From an uncultured Prevotellaceae bacterium (lineage in GTDB: Bacteria > Bacteroidota > Bacteroidia > Bacteroidales > Bacteroidaceae), in NCBI GenBank assembly GCA_946185285.1, contig CAMHIS010000003.1:1-64000 (forward strand): a stretch of DNA of 64,000 nt, written 5' to 3'. Made by a program: the position numbers and the translations under genes. A model generated the notes under the pieces. That model was not told the origin of the DNA. It ran no database searches and saw only the letters and a program-made list of their open reading frames with translations. Shown here piece by piece: positions 18,874-27,419 of the stretch. The stretch's first letter is position 1. Every line of letters starts with the position of its first letter.

Positions 18874-19021
18874 TCGCGCATGCGCGCGTAATTGCCATTT
18901 CTACTTTTTATCCCACACTTCTGACACTTCCCACACCTGGAAACAACCAAATTCAGGTGTGGGAAGTGTTGGAAGTGTTGGTTGTTTTTCCTTATCCGCT
19001 TCATAATGCGCGTGCGCGCGA
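18874..19021. repeat. Nested long inverted repeat
   Basis: Inner arms 18912-18939/18954-18981 (CCCACACTTCTGACACTTCCCACACCTG / CAGGTGTGGGAAGTGTTGGAAGTGTTGG); outer GCGCATGCGCGCGTAA / AATGCGCGTGCGCGCG. Confidence 0.85.
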
Positions 19022-19083
19022 AACAGCGCCGGTCTCCCCCGTGAAACAGCCCGGCTGATGGCAAAAGGCGCTCGGTTTTCTCC

Positions 19084-19160
19084 AAAACGTGGCGGGTTTT
19101 CCGGAAAACGTGGCGGGTTTTGGGAAAAACGCGGCGGGTTTTTGGAAAAAAGTGCTGGTT
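19084..19160. repeat. 21-bp tandem repeat, 3 units plus partial
   Basis: AAAACGTGGCGGGTTTTCCGG / AAAACGTGGCGGGTTTTGGGA / AAAACGCGGCGGGTTTTTGGA / AAAAAGTGCTGGTT. Confidence 0.9.
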
Positions 19161-19186
19161 CAAGTGCATGTTTCAATTTTTTTGTT

Positions 19187-19194
19187 TACCTTTG
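19187..19194 (+). promoter_or_regulatory. -7 box TACCTTTG
   Basis: Matches TAnnTTTG, upstream of the DUF1680 hydrolase. Confidence 0.55.
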
Positions 19195-19227
19195 CCTTGT
19201 CATTTCTTAAAACCAACAAACTAAAAT

Positions 19228-22200
19228 ATGAATATGAGGAAACATACTGTTGTCGCCCTTTTGGCTATTTGCTCGCTGGGCGCCCAGGCCCAGAGCCTGC
19301 TCTACCCGAAGCACTTCGACCTGCAGGAGGTCACCCTGCTCGACGGGCCGATGAAGACCGCCTTGGACAAAAACATCGAACTGCTGATGAAGTACGACGT
19401 CAACCGCCTGCTGACACCCTTCGTGCGCCAGGCCGGACTGGCATCGACCACCGACAAGACCAGCAAGTACTATAACTGGCTGACGAAGCACCCCAACTTC
19501 CCCAACTGGGGCGGCGACGCGGGCTTCGACCTGAGCGGCCACGTCGGTGGCCACTATGTGTCGGCACTGGCTATGGCCTACGCCGCCTCGCACGACGAGG
19601 CGCAGCGCACGAAGCTGAAGGAGCGCTTGGACTATATGCTCGAGGTACTGAAGGACTGCCAGGACCAGTACGACCAGAACACCGAGGGCCTCTACGGCTT
19701 CATCGGCGGCCAGCCCATCAACGACTCGTGGAAGGCCCTCTACAAGGGCGACCTGTCGAAGATTCAAGGCAACTGGGGCTGGGTGCCGTTCTACTGTCAG
19801 CACAAGGTGCTGGCCGGTCTGCGCGATGCCTACGTCTACGCCCATAGCGACGCGGCCAAGGAACTGTTCCACAAGATGGCCGACTGGAGTGTCAACCTCG
19901 TGGCGAAGGTGTCGGAGAGCGCCTTCCAGGGCTTCCTCGGCTGTGAGCACGGCGGCATGAACGAGACGCTGCTCGACGCCTACCTGATCTTTGGCGACAA
20001 GAAGTACCTGACGGCGGCCAAGAAATACTCGCACAAGGACATGATCAACAACATGCAGACGCTCAACACCACGTTCCTCGACGGCAAGCACGCCAACACG
20101 CAGGTGCCCAAGTACATCGGCTTTGAGCGCATCGGAGAAGTTGAGAGTGGAGAATTGAGAATGGAGAATTATGATTACCTTCAAGGCGTGCAAGCAAATC
20201 ATAATTCTCAATTCTCAACTCTCAATTCTCAATACCTGAAGGCTGCCGAGAACTTCTGGACCGACGTGGCCAAGAACCGCACCGTCTGCATCGGCGGCAA
20301 TTCTGTTGGCGAGCACTTCCTGTCGAAGAGCAACAGCAACCGCTACATCGACCAGCTGGACGGCCCCGAGTCGTGCAACACGAACAACATGCTGAAACTC
20401 AGCGAGATGCTGGCCGACCGCACCGGCGATGCCAAGTACGTCGACTTCTACGAGCAGGCCACGTGGAACCACATCCTCTCGACCCAGGACCCTGAGACTG
20501 GCGGCTACGTCTACTTCACCACCCTGCGCCCACAGGGCTACCGCATCTACTCAAAGGTGAACCAGGGCATGTGGTGCTGCGTGGGCACGGGCATGGAGAA
20601 CCACTCCAAGTACGGTCACTTCGTCTACACCCACGACGCCGACAAGACCCTCTACGTCAACCTCTTCACCCCCTCCCTTCTCGTGAGTGACGACTTCGTC
20701 GTCACCCAGGAGACCGCCTTCCCCGACCAGCAGGCGACGACCCTTACCATCGGCAAGGCCGGCCACTACACCGTGGCCATCCGCCATCCGCAGTGGGTGG
20801 GCGAGGGCTTTGCCATTGCGGTCAACGGTCAGCCCGTTGACATCACCGTCAAGCAGGGCACCGCCAGCTATGCCACCGTCAGCCGCGACTGGGCCGAGGG
20901 CGACAAGATAGAGGTCAGCCTGCCCATGGAGCTGCGCTACGAGCCGTGCCCCAACTACACCGACTATATCGCCTTCAAATACGGTCCCATCCTCTTGGCT
21001 GCCCAGACTTCCGACGGCGAGAAGCTGCAGAACGAGTATGCCGGTGCCGGTCGTATGGACCACGCCCCCGGCTCGATGGCCTCGTCGAAGAAGCTGACGA
21101 CGGCCCCGATGCTCATCGGCAACCGCGCCGACGTGCTGAGCCGCATCGAGCGTCTGCGCACGCCTGAGCTGACGTTCACAATCGACGTCAGCCGCCCCGG
21201 CGTCGACAGCTACAAGTGGTCGACGCTCAAGCTTGTACCCTTCTACAAGATCCACCACGCCCGCTACGCCTGCTACTGGTACCAGCAGACCGAGGAGAAC
21301 TTCAAGAAGAGCTCGATGGCAGCCGACGAGAATGCCGCTGCCGCACTGGCCGAGCGCACGCTCGACTTCGTGGCTCCCGGCGAACAGCAGAGCGAGGCCG
21401 GCCACGAGGTCAAGTACTCCAGCGAGTCGACCACGGGCAACTACAACGGCGAAGCCTACCGCGACGCCCGTGCCAACGGCTACATCCAGTACACGCTCTA
21501 TAATAAAAAAGGTGTGAAGGACAGCCTCGCCGTCATGCTCCGCTTTACTACAGCCGACAAGGGCCGCAAGGGCACGCTCTCCGTCGACGGCAAGAAGATT
21601 GCCGACATCACCGTGGCCTCGTCGGTGAAGGACGCCGAGAACGGTTTTTATAACGTGGAGTACGCCATACCTGCCGCATTGGCCGTCGACAATGACGGCA
21701 ACGCCAAGGAGAAGTTCGTCGTGCGCCTGACGGCCTCGTCGTCGACGCTGATTCCCGGCCTGTACTACATGCGCCTGATGAGCGGCTACGAGGAGAACCC
21801 CGACCGCTACAAGTTCGTCTGCAACCAGTGGACGACGGGCGACGCTGGCCGTGTCAGTGCCTCGAACATCACCTACGACACGAAGCAGAACATCATCCAC
21901 GTCAATGCCGGGACGGGGGCCAACAATGTGGCGCTGACGCTGAATTACGGCAACCTTGACTATACCATCGCCAGTACGCAGAATTATCTCGTCGTGCGCG
22001 GCACGAACCTGAAGACGACCACTGGCGCCAGCTACCTCTGGTGGCTCAACGGCACGAACAAGGGTTCGCAGGTGGCTCCCACCACCGTCAGCGAGGTTAC
22101 CATCGACGGCCAGAAACAGCAGGTCATCGCCTGGGACATGACGAAGAGCAACCTCTACGACAACTTCAGCGGCGACCGCCCCTCGGTATGCATGGGCCAG

Positions 22201-22419
22201 ACCATCTTCGGCCTGACCTCCACAACGGGCAAGAGCGACATCCTCGATATCCAGTTCGTTGAGGACGTGGAGCAGTACGTACAGACTGTCACGTCGGTCA
22301 GCGCAGCTGTCCGTCCATCGACTACTGACAAGACATACTACACCCTCGGCGGCGTCAAAGTTGACAGTCCGTCGAGGGGTGTCTATCTCGCAGGCGGCAA
22401 GGCCGTGCTCATCAAGTAA
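19228..22419 (+). CDS. DUF1680 (GH127/GH146-like) beta-L-arabinofuranosidase
   Basis: FDLQEVTLLDGPMKTALDKNIELLMKYDVNRLL, GHVGGHYVSALAMAYAAS, WCCVGTGMENHSKYG. Confidence 0.88.
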   Translation: MNMRKHTVVALLAICSLGAQAQSLLYPKHFDLQEVTLLDGPMKTALDKNIELLMKYDVNRLLTPFVRQAGLASTTDKTSKYYNWLTKHPNFPNWGGDAGFDLSGHVGGHYVSALAMAYAASHDEAQRTKLKERLDYMLEVLKDCQDQYDQNTEGLYGFIGGQPINDSWKALYKGDLSKIQGNWGWVPFYCQHKVLAGLRDAYVYAHSDAAKELFHKMADWSVNLVAKVSESAFQGFLGCEHGGMNETLLDAYLIFGDKKYLTAAKKYSHKDMINNMQTLNTTFLDGKHANTQVPKYIGFERIGEVESGELRMENYDYLQGVQANHNSQFSTLNSQYLKAAENFWTDVAKNRTVCIGGNSVGEHFLSKSNSNRYIDQLDGPESCNTNNMLKLSEMLADRTGDAKYVDFYEQATWNHILSTQDPETGGYVYFTTLRPQGYRIYSKVNQGMWCCVGTGMENHSKYGHFVYTHDADKTLYVNLFTPSLLVSDDFVVTQETAFPDQQATTLTIGKAGHYTVAIRHPQWVGEGFAIAVNGQPVDITVKQGTASYATVSRDWAEGDKIEVSLPMELRYEPCPNYTDYIAFKYGPILLAAQTSDGEKLQNEYAGAGRMDHAPGSMASSKKLTTAPMLIGNRADVLSRIERLRTPELTFTIDVSRPGVDSYKWSTLKLVPFYKIHHARYACYWYQQTEENFKKSSMAADENAAAALAERTLDFVAPGEQQSEAGHEVKYSSESTTGNYNGEAYRDARANGYIQYTLYNKKGVKDSLAVMLRFTTADKGRKGTLSVDGKKIADITVASSVKDAENGFYNVEYAIPAALAVDNDGNAKEKFVVRLTASSSTLIPGLYYMRLMSGYEENPDRYKFVCNQWTTGDAGRVSASNITYDTKQNIIHVNAGTGANNVALTLNYGNLDYTIASTQNYLVVRGTNLKTTTGASYLWWLNGTNKGSQVAPTTVSEVTIDGQKQQVIAWDMTKSNLYDNFSGDRPSVCMGQTIFGLTSTTGKSDILDIQFVEDVEQYVQTVTSVSAAVRPSTTDKTYYTLGGVKVDSPSRGVYLAGGKAVLIK
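20139..20232. repeat. In-frame palindromic element (ENYDY element copy 1)
   Basis: GAGAATTGAGAATGGAGAATTATGATTACCTTCAAGGCGTGCAAGCAAATCATAATTCTCAATTCTC; encodes GELRMENYDYLQGVQANHNSQFSTLNSQ. Confidence 0.9.
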
Positions 22420-22526
22420 AGTTTTCTCTTCCTTTTTTGGCGCAAAGATACGAAATTATAACCAAGGTTATAATAACCATGATTATAATTTATGCAGAAT
22501 TAACAGTTCCCCCAAGCTAAATACAG

Positions 22527-23603
22527 CTACTTCACCTGCTTGATGAAGTACTTCTGATAGTAGTTGATGAGCAGCGTGGTCATCGGCAGGGCGATAATCA
22601 TGCCGAGGATGCCGAGGAGCGAGCCCCAGATGCTGAGCGACAGCAGGATGATGGCGGAGTTGAGGCCCGTGACGTGACCCATGATCTTCGGCGTGAGGAC
22701 AGTGTCCTGAATAATCTGCACCACGGCGAAGACCACCAAGGCCATGAGCATGATGAGCCAGAAATTCTGTCCCGTATCGGCTGCCTTGACAATGGCCAAA
22801 ATGATGGTTGGAATAAAGCCGAGGAGCTGGAGGTAGGGCACCATGTTGAGCAGTCCGATGAACATACCGAGGGCGACAGCCAGCGGGAAGTCGATGATAG
22901 TGAAGCCGATACTGAAAAGGATGCCCACACAGAGTGCTACCAGAGCCTGCCCGCGGAAGTACTTGTTCATACCCTCCTCGACGTCGGCCACCAGATGCTT
23001 GGCAAACGGACGGTAACGGCGTGGCAGCAACTGCGGCCAGCCCTTGGTAATCTCCTCGTAGTCGAGTAATATAAATAAGGTATAAAGAGCTACCATCGTC
23101 AGCGAGAATACGCTCGACACGATGCTGATGCTCTGCGATATGACGGCCCACACCTTGGGGATGGCCGACTTCACCGTCTCGATGAATCCATCCTGGGTGA
23201 CGAGTTTCTTCAGCTGGTTGATGTCAATGTTGTCATGTATGAACTGCTGCACCATCCGCGGTATGTTGCTCATCGTCTCGTCGGTCTGTACGTAGTTCAG
23301 GATAAGCTGCGTCACACGCCCGCCCTCTTCAATCATCGGCGGAATCATCAGCCAGAAGACGCCCGTGGCAACACTACCCGCCACGACGAACGACAGCAGG
23401 ATGGCTGCAATGCGGAACTTCAGCCGACAGCGATACTGGAAGAACTTCACCATCGGGAACAACAGGTAGGACAGCAGCCATGCCAGGAAGAACGGCACCA
23501 GCACACTGCTGAGCCTATTGAGCAGCATGACGATGCCCACTACTACCAGGACGCCGAGGAATCCGCGCACGAACGTATCGAATGTAATTTGCTTTCTTTC
23601 CAT
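22527..23603 (-). CDS. AI-2E family transporter (PerM-like)
   Basis: Multi-TM; GFTIIDFPLAVALGMFIGLLNMVPYLQLLGFIPT, QDTVLTPKIMG; ATG 23603 preferred. Confidence 0.85.
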   Translation of the reverse strand: MERKQITFDTFVRGFLGVLVVVGIVMLLNRLSSVLVPFFLAWLLSYLLFPMVKFFQYRCRLKFRIAAILLSFVVAGSVATGVFWLMIPPMIEEGGRVTQLILNYVQTDETMSNIPRMVQQFIHDNIDINQLKKLVTQDGFIETVKSAIPKVWAVISQSISIVSSVFSLTMVALYTLFILLDYEEITKGWPQLLPRRYRPFAKHLVADVEEGMNKYFRGQALVALCVGILFSIGFTIIDFPLAVALGMFIGLLNMVPYLQLLGFIPTIILAIVKAADTGQNFWLIMLMALVVFAVVQIIQDTVLTPKIMGHVTGLNSAIILLSLSIWGSLLGILGMIIALPMTTLLINYYQKYFIKQVK

Positions 23604-23645
23604 ATCGGTTGCAAAAATAATCATTTTTCGCAGAAATCACGCGCC

Positions 23646-23701
23646 CTTTAACTTCTTTAACTTCTCTGACTTCCTTAACTCCCTTAAAAAGCGTATCTTT
23701 G
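23646..23701 (+). promoter_or_regulatory. Promoter with about 9-bp degenerate tandem repeat ending upstream of -7 box TATCTTTG
   Basis: TTTAACTTC TTTAACTTC TCTGACTTC CTTAACTCC then GCGTATCTTTG. Confidence 0.55.
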
Positions 23702-23721
23702 CAGCCCAAACCCCCATTTCT

Positions 23722-24678
23722 ATGAGCGTTACAGAGATTATCAACAAGCATCAGCGCGACAGGCAGTTTTCGTTTGAGGTACTGCCCCCACTAAAGGGGA
23801 CGGGCACCGACCGGCTGTTTGCCGACATTGACAAACTGGCCGAACTGGAGCCTGCCTTCATCAATATCACCACCCACCATTCTGAGTTCGTCTATAAAGA
23901 ACTGCCCGGCGGACAGTTTGAGCGCTGCCGCGTGCGCCGCCGTCCTGGCACCATCGCCATTGCCGCCGCCATTCAGCAGCGCTACCACATTCCCGTGCAG
24001 CCGCACGTCATCTGCAGCGGTGCCACCATTGAGGATATTGAGTATGAACTGATCGACCTGCAGTTCCTGGGTATCCACGACCTGCTGTTGCTGCGCGGCG
24101 ACAAGGCCAAGGAGGATAGCCGCTTCATGCCGACTCCCGGCGGCCATGCCCACACGACAGACCTCATCCGGCAGGTGCAGCGCTTCAACGACGGCTTCTT
24201 TGCCGACGGCTCGCCCATCAAGAACCCCGGCAGGAAGTTCGACTTCGGCGTGGCCTGCTACCCCGAGAAGCACGAAGAGGCTCCCAACCTGGAGCGCGAC
24301 ATGCAGTACCTGAAGGAGAAGCAGGACCTCGGCGCGCAGTATGCCGTGACACAGCTGTTTTTCGACAACCAGAAATTCTTCGACTTCGTGGAGAAGGCAC
24401 GGGCCATAGGCATCACCATCCCCATTATCCCCGGCATCAAGCCGATGGCGAAACTCTCGCAGCTGACGGTCGTTCCCAAGACGTTCCACTGTGACATCCC
24501 TGAGGCGCTGGCTCGCGAGATTGTGAAGTGCAGAACTGACGAAGACGCCCGCCAATTGGGTATAGAGTGGACCACAGAGCAGTGTCGCGAGCTCTACGCC
24601 CACGGTGTCAACAATATCCACTTCTACACCGTCTCGGCCGTCGATTCAGTGGTCGAAGTCACCAAGCGGCTGCTGTAA
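23722..24678 (+). CDS. metF: Methylenetetrahydrofolate reductase
   Basis: FSFEVLPPLKG, HVICSGATIEDIEYELIDLQFLGIHDLLLLRGDKAK, FGVACYPEKHEEAPN. Confidence 0.92.
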   Translation: MSVTEIINKHQRDRQFSFEVLPPLKGTGTDRLFADIDKLAELEPAFINITTHHSEFVYKELPGGQFERCRVRRRPGTIAIAAAIQQRYHIPVQPHVICSGATIEDIEYELIDLQFLGIHDLLLLRGDKAKEDSRFMPTPGGHAHTTDLIRQVQRFNDGFFADGSPIKNPGRKFDFGVACYPEKHEEAPNLERDMQYLKEKQDLGAQYAVTQLFFDNQKFFDFVEKARAIGITIPIIPGIKPMAKLSQLTVVPKTFHCDIPEALAREIVKCRTDEDARQLGIEWTTEQCRELYAHGVNNIHFYTVSAVDSVVEVTKRLL

Positions 24679-24687
24679 TCATAACAG

Positions 24688-25284
24688 TTACGGCTGTAGC
24701 ACAACAGTGACGCCGCGGGCTGCCTGGGCGCCGTAGACGAGGGCGCCTTCGATGTCGGCTGTCTTGCTGGGACCGCTGATGAATGTCCCGAACTTATACT
24801 GATGGAAGTAGTCTTCAGAGGCTGCTATTCGTTCGTAGGCCTCGTGCATGTTGTTCACGATGCCGTCGGCACGGAGCACGATGACCAGCTGTTGGGAGGC
24901 GAAGCAAATGGCTCGCTCCTTCATTGTCTGGGGAATCCAGATACAGGCATTCTCGGCAACGCCAATCTCTCCACGGACGACTCCCACGTCAACACGCTCC
25001 AACTCCTCGACAGTGGCGCTGTCGGGGTTCAGCTGTGCTGTGACTTCTGGCAGGTTGCTGGCTATCACCTTTGCTTCAGGGTAAGCCTGGCGGACAATGT
25101 CGCTTAGGTTGTCGCCCGATTTCATCTCCACCAGCCGGGCACCGGCTGTTGTGTTAGTCTTATGCTTGAACTCGGCCACAGGGTCGGCGTAGACAATGGG
25201 CTGCAGCACTGACAGGTCGGGCATGTCGTAGGTCTCGCGGGTGTTCTGCCGCAGTCTTTCCAAAATCTCTTCTTTTGTGCTCAT
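24688..25284 (-). CDS. lutC: Lactate utilisation protein C (LUD domain)
   Basis: Third gene of lutABC; VGVVRGEIGVAENACIWIP, GTFISGPSKTADIEGALVYGAQAARG; start MSTKEE at 25284. Confidence 0.85.
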   Translation of the reverse strand: MSTKEEILERLRQNTRETYDMPDLSVLQPIVYADPVAEFKHKTNTTAGARLVEMKSGDNLSDIVRQAYPEAKVIASNLPEVTAQLNPDSATVEELERVDVGVVRGEIGVAENACIWIPQTMKERAICFASQQLVIVLRADGIVNNMHEAYERIAASEDYFHQYKFGTFISGPSKTADIEGALVYGAQAARGVTVVLQP

Positions 25285-26687
25285 ACTTTCTTCTCCTTCC
25301 ATAACTGGTGGAACGACTTCTTCGGGAACTTCATCATCTTGTGCCCGTATGCCCACGGGTTGAGGCCGCTGTTCAGCAGGACACCAGGCAGCCAGTTGAC
25401 GGCGGGCGACATCCAGAGGGCGGCTTGATAGACGGCGGGACGGTCGAACAGGAAGCTCATGCCGCGCGACATCGTCTTCTTCATCGGGTCGGCCTTGCCC
25501 AGCGAGTCGAGCTGTTGGCGCCATCGGTAGACCTGACTGGAGAGGTCGACCTGTACGGGACAGACATTGTCGCACGAGCAGCAGAGCGAGCAGGCAGAGA
25601 CGTTGTCGCTGTAATTAAAGGGGTCGCGCAGCATGCCGAGGTTGATGCCGATAGGACCGGGTATGAAGTAGGTGTAGCTGTAGCCCGCCGACCGTCGGTA
25701 GACGGGGCAGGTATTCATACAGGCGCCACAACGCATACACTTCAGAGTCTGCCAGTGTTCCGGATTACCGAGGATGCTGCTGCGGCCGTTGTCGACGAAG
25801 ACGATGTGCATCTCGCCGCCTGGACGCGGCCCGCGGAAGTGGCTGGTGTAGACGGTGGTCTCCTGGCCAGTGCCGTTACGTGCCAGCAGGCGCTGGAAGA
25901 CGCCCATGGCCTGATAGTCGGGGATGAGCTTCTCGATGCCCATCGAGACGATGTGCAATTTGGGAATGGATGTCGACATATCGGCGTTGCCTTCGTTGGT
26001 GCAGACGACGACGTCGCCCGTTTCGGCGATGCCGAAGTTGGCCCCCGTCATGCCGGCATCTGCCTCCATGAACTGACGGCGTAGGTGCATACGGGCTACG
26101 TAGGTCAGGAAGGTTGGGTCGTTCTTGTCGGCGGGAGAACCGCCGACCGCAGTGTAGGTGGAGGCTATCGCGTCGAAATCAGGAATAAGGCGGCGGAAGG
26201 TGTCGCCGATGTCCTCGCGGTGGACGTGGAGGGCGGGCATGACGATGTGGCTTGGCGCCAGCTTCATCATCTGGAGAATACGTTCGCCGAGGTCTGTCTC
26301 TATGACCTCGACACCGTGCTGCTCCAGGTTCTCATTCAGGTGACATTCCTCGGTCAGCATACTCTTGCTCTTCACCACCTTTCTCACGCCATGCGAAGAA
26401 AGGATGTCGCAGACAATGGCGTTGTACTCGTCGGCATCCTTGGCCCAGTGGACGTGGGCGCCGTTTTTCACGGCGTTCTGCTCAAACCGCTCAAGGTAGT
26501 CGGCCAGATGGGTGATGGTGTGCTTCTTGATTTGGCTGGCCATGGTGCGCAGGTCTTCCCACTCAGGCAGTGAATGGGCCATGTTGTCGCGCTTCTGTCG
26601 CACGCCGAAGAAGGTCTTGTCGTGGCGTTCCACCACTTCGGGTTTCTGCTGATAGGCCTCAGCAGCTTTTGAATGTCTCGTACTCAT
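25281..26687 (-). CDS. lutB: Iron-sulfur lactate utilisation protein LutB
   Basis: ETGDVVVCTNEGNADM, KCMRCGACMNTCPVYR, CSLCCSCDNVCPVQVDL. Confidence 0.9.
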   Translation of the reverse strand: MSTRHSKAAEAYQQKPEVVERHDKTFFGVRQKRDNMAHSLPEWEDLRTMASQIKKHTITHLADYLERFEQNAVKNGAHVHWAKDADEYNAIVCDILSSHGVRKVVKSKSMLTEECHLNENLEQHGVEVIETDLGERILQMMKLAPSHIVMPALHVHREDIGDTFRRLIPDFDAIASTYTAVGGSPADKNDPTFLTYVARMHLRRQFMEADAGMTGANFGIAETGDVVVCTNEGNADMSTSIPKLHIVSMGIEKLIPDYQAMGVFQRLLARNGTGQETTVYTSHFRGPRPGGEMHIVFVDNGRSSILGNPEHWQTLKCMRCGACMNTCPVYRRSAGYSYTYFIPGPIGINLGMLRDPFNYSDNVSACSLCCSCDNVCPVQVDLSSQVYRWRQQLDSLGKADPMKKTMSRGMSFLFDRPAVYQAALWMSPAVNWLPGVLLNSGLNPWAYGHKMMKFPKKSFHQLWKEKKV

Positions 26688-27418
26688 AGTCCTGCCGTTA
26701 AGATTTGTGCGACGTGGATAAACTTGATGTTAAGCTGCTCCTTTTCGGCAATACCCTGCATGTGCATCAGGCACGAGGAGTCGGGACCGGTCACGAATTC
26801 GGCTCCAGTGGCGATGTGGCGCTTCACCTTGTCGATACCCATGCGGCGGCTGACGGCTTGCTCCTCGACGGCGAACATGCCGCCGAAACCGCAGCATTCG
26901 TCGGGCCGCTCAGGCTCTACCACCTCGATGCCCTCCACTAATTGCAGAAGGTCAATTATCTTGTTGAAGCGGGGAATGTTACGCTCCGACGGCGACGACA
27001 GCCCTAACTCGCGGACGCCGTGGCAGGAGTTATGGACACTGACCTTGTGGGGAAACTTCGCCGGCAGGCTCTTCACCTTGATGACATCGTGCAGGAACTC
27101 GACGATGTCCATCGTCTTGCCGGCGGCATGGCATGACTTCTCCTTCATCAGGTTGGGATGGAAGCAGCGCACATAGGCCGCACAGCTGGCCGACGGTGCC
27201 ACAACATAGTCATAGGGGGCAAAGAGTTCGTCGAACTTCAGCGCCAGCGGTTCAGCCATGTGCTCGAAGCCTGCATTGCCCATAGGCTGTCCGCAGCAGG
27301 TCTGCCGTTCGGGATACTCTACGTCTAAGTTCAGGCTCCGCAACAACTGGTATGTCGACACGCCTACTTCAGGGTAGAGCGCGTCGACATAGCAGGGAAC
27401 GAATAGTCCTATTTTCAT
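26684..27418 (-). CDS. lutA: (Fe-S)-binding protein LutA, CCG domain
   Basis: MKIGLFVPCYVDALYPEVG, QTCCGQPMGNAGF, DECCGFGGMF. Confidence 0.9.
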   Translation of the reverse strand: MKIGLFVPCYVDALYPEVGVSTYQLLRSLNLDVEYPERQTCCGQPMGNAGFEHMAEPLALKFDELFAPYDYVVAPSASCAAYVRCFHPNLMKEKSCHAAGKTMDIVEFLHDVIKVKSLPAKFPHKVSVHNSCHGVRELGLSSPSERNIPRFNKIIDLLQLVEGIEVVEPERPDECCGFGGMFAVEEQAVSRRMGIDKVKRHIATGAEFVTGPDSSCLMHMQGIAEKEQLNIKFIHVAQILTAGL

Positions 27419-27419
27419 C

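Noticed and set aside
20551-21900. 449-aa minus-strand ORF opposite DUF1680
   Set aside because: Same antisense composition artefact.
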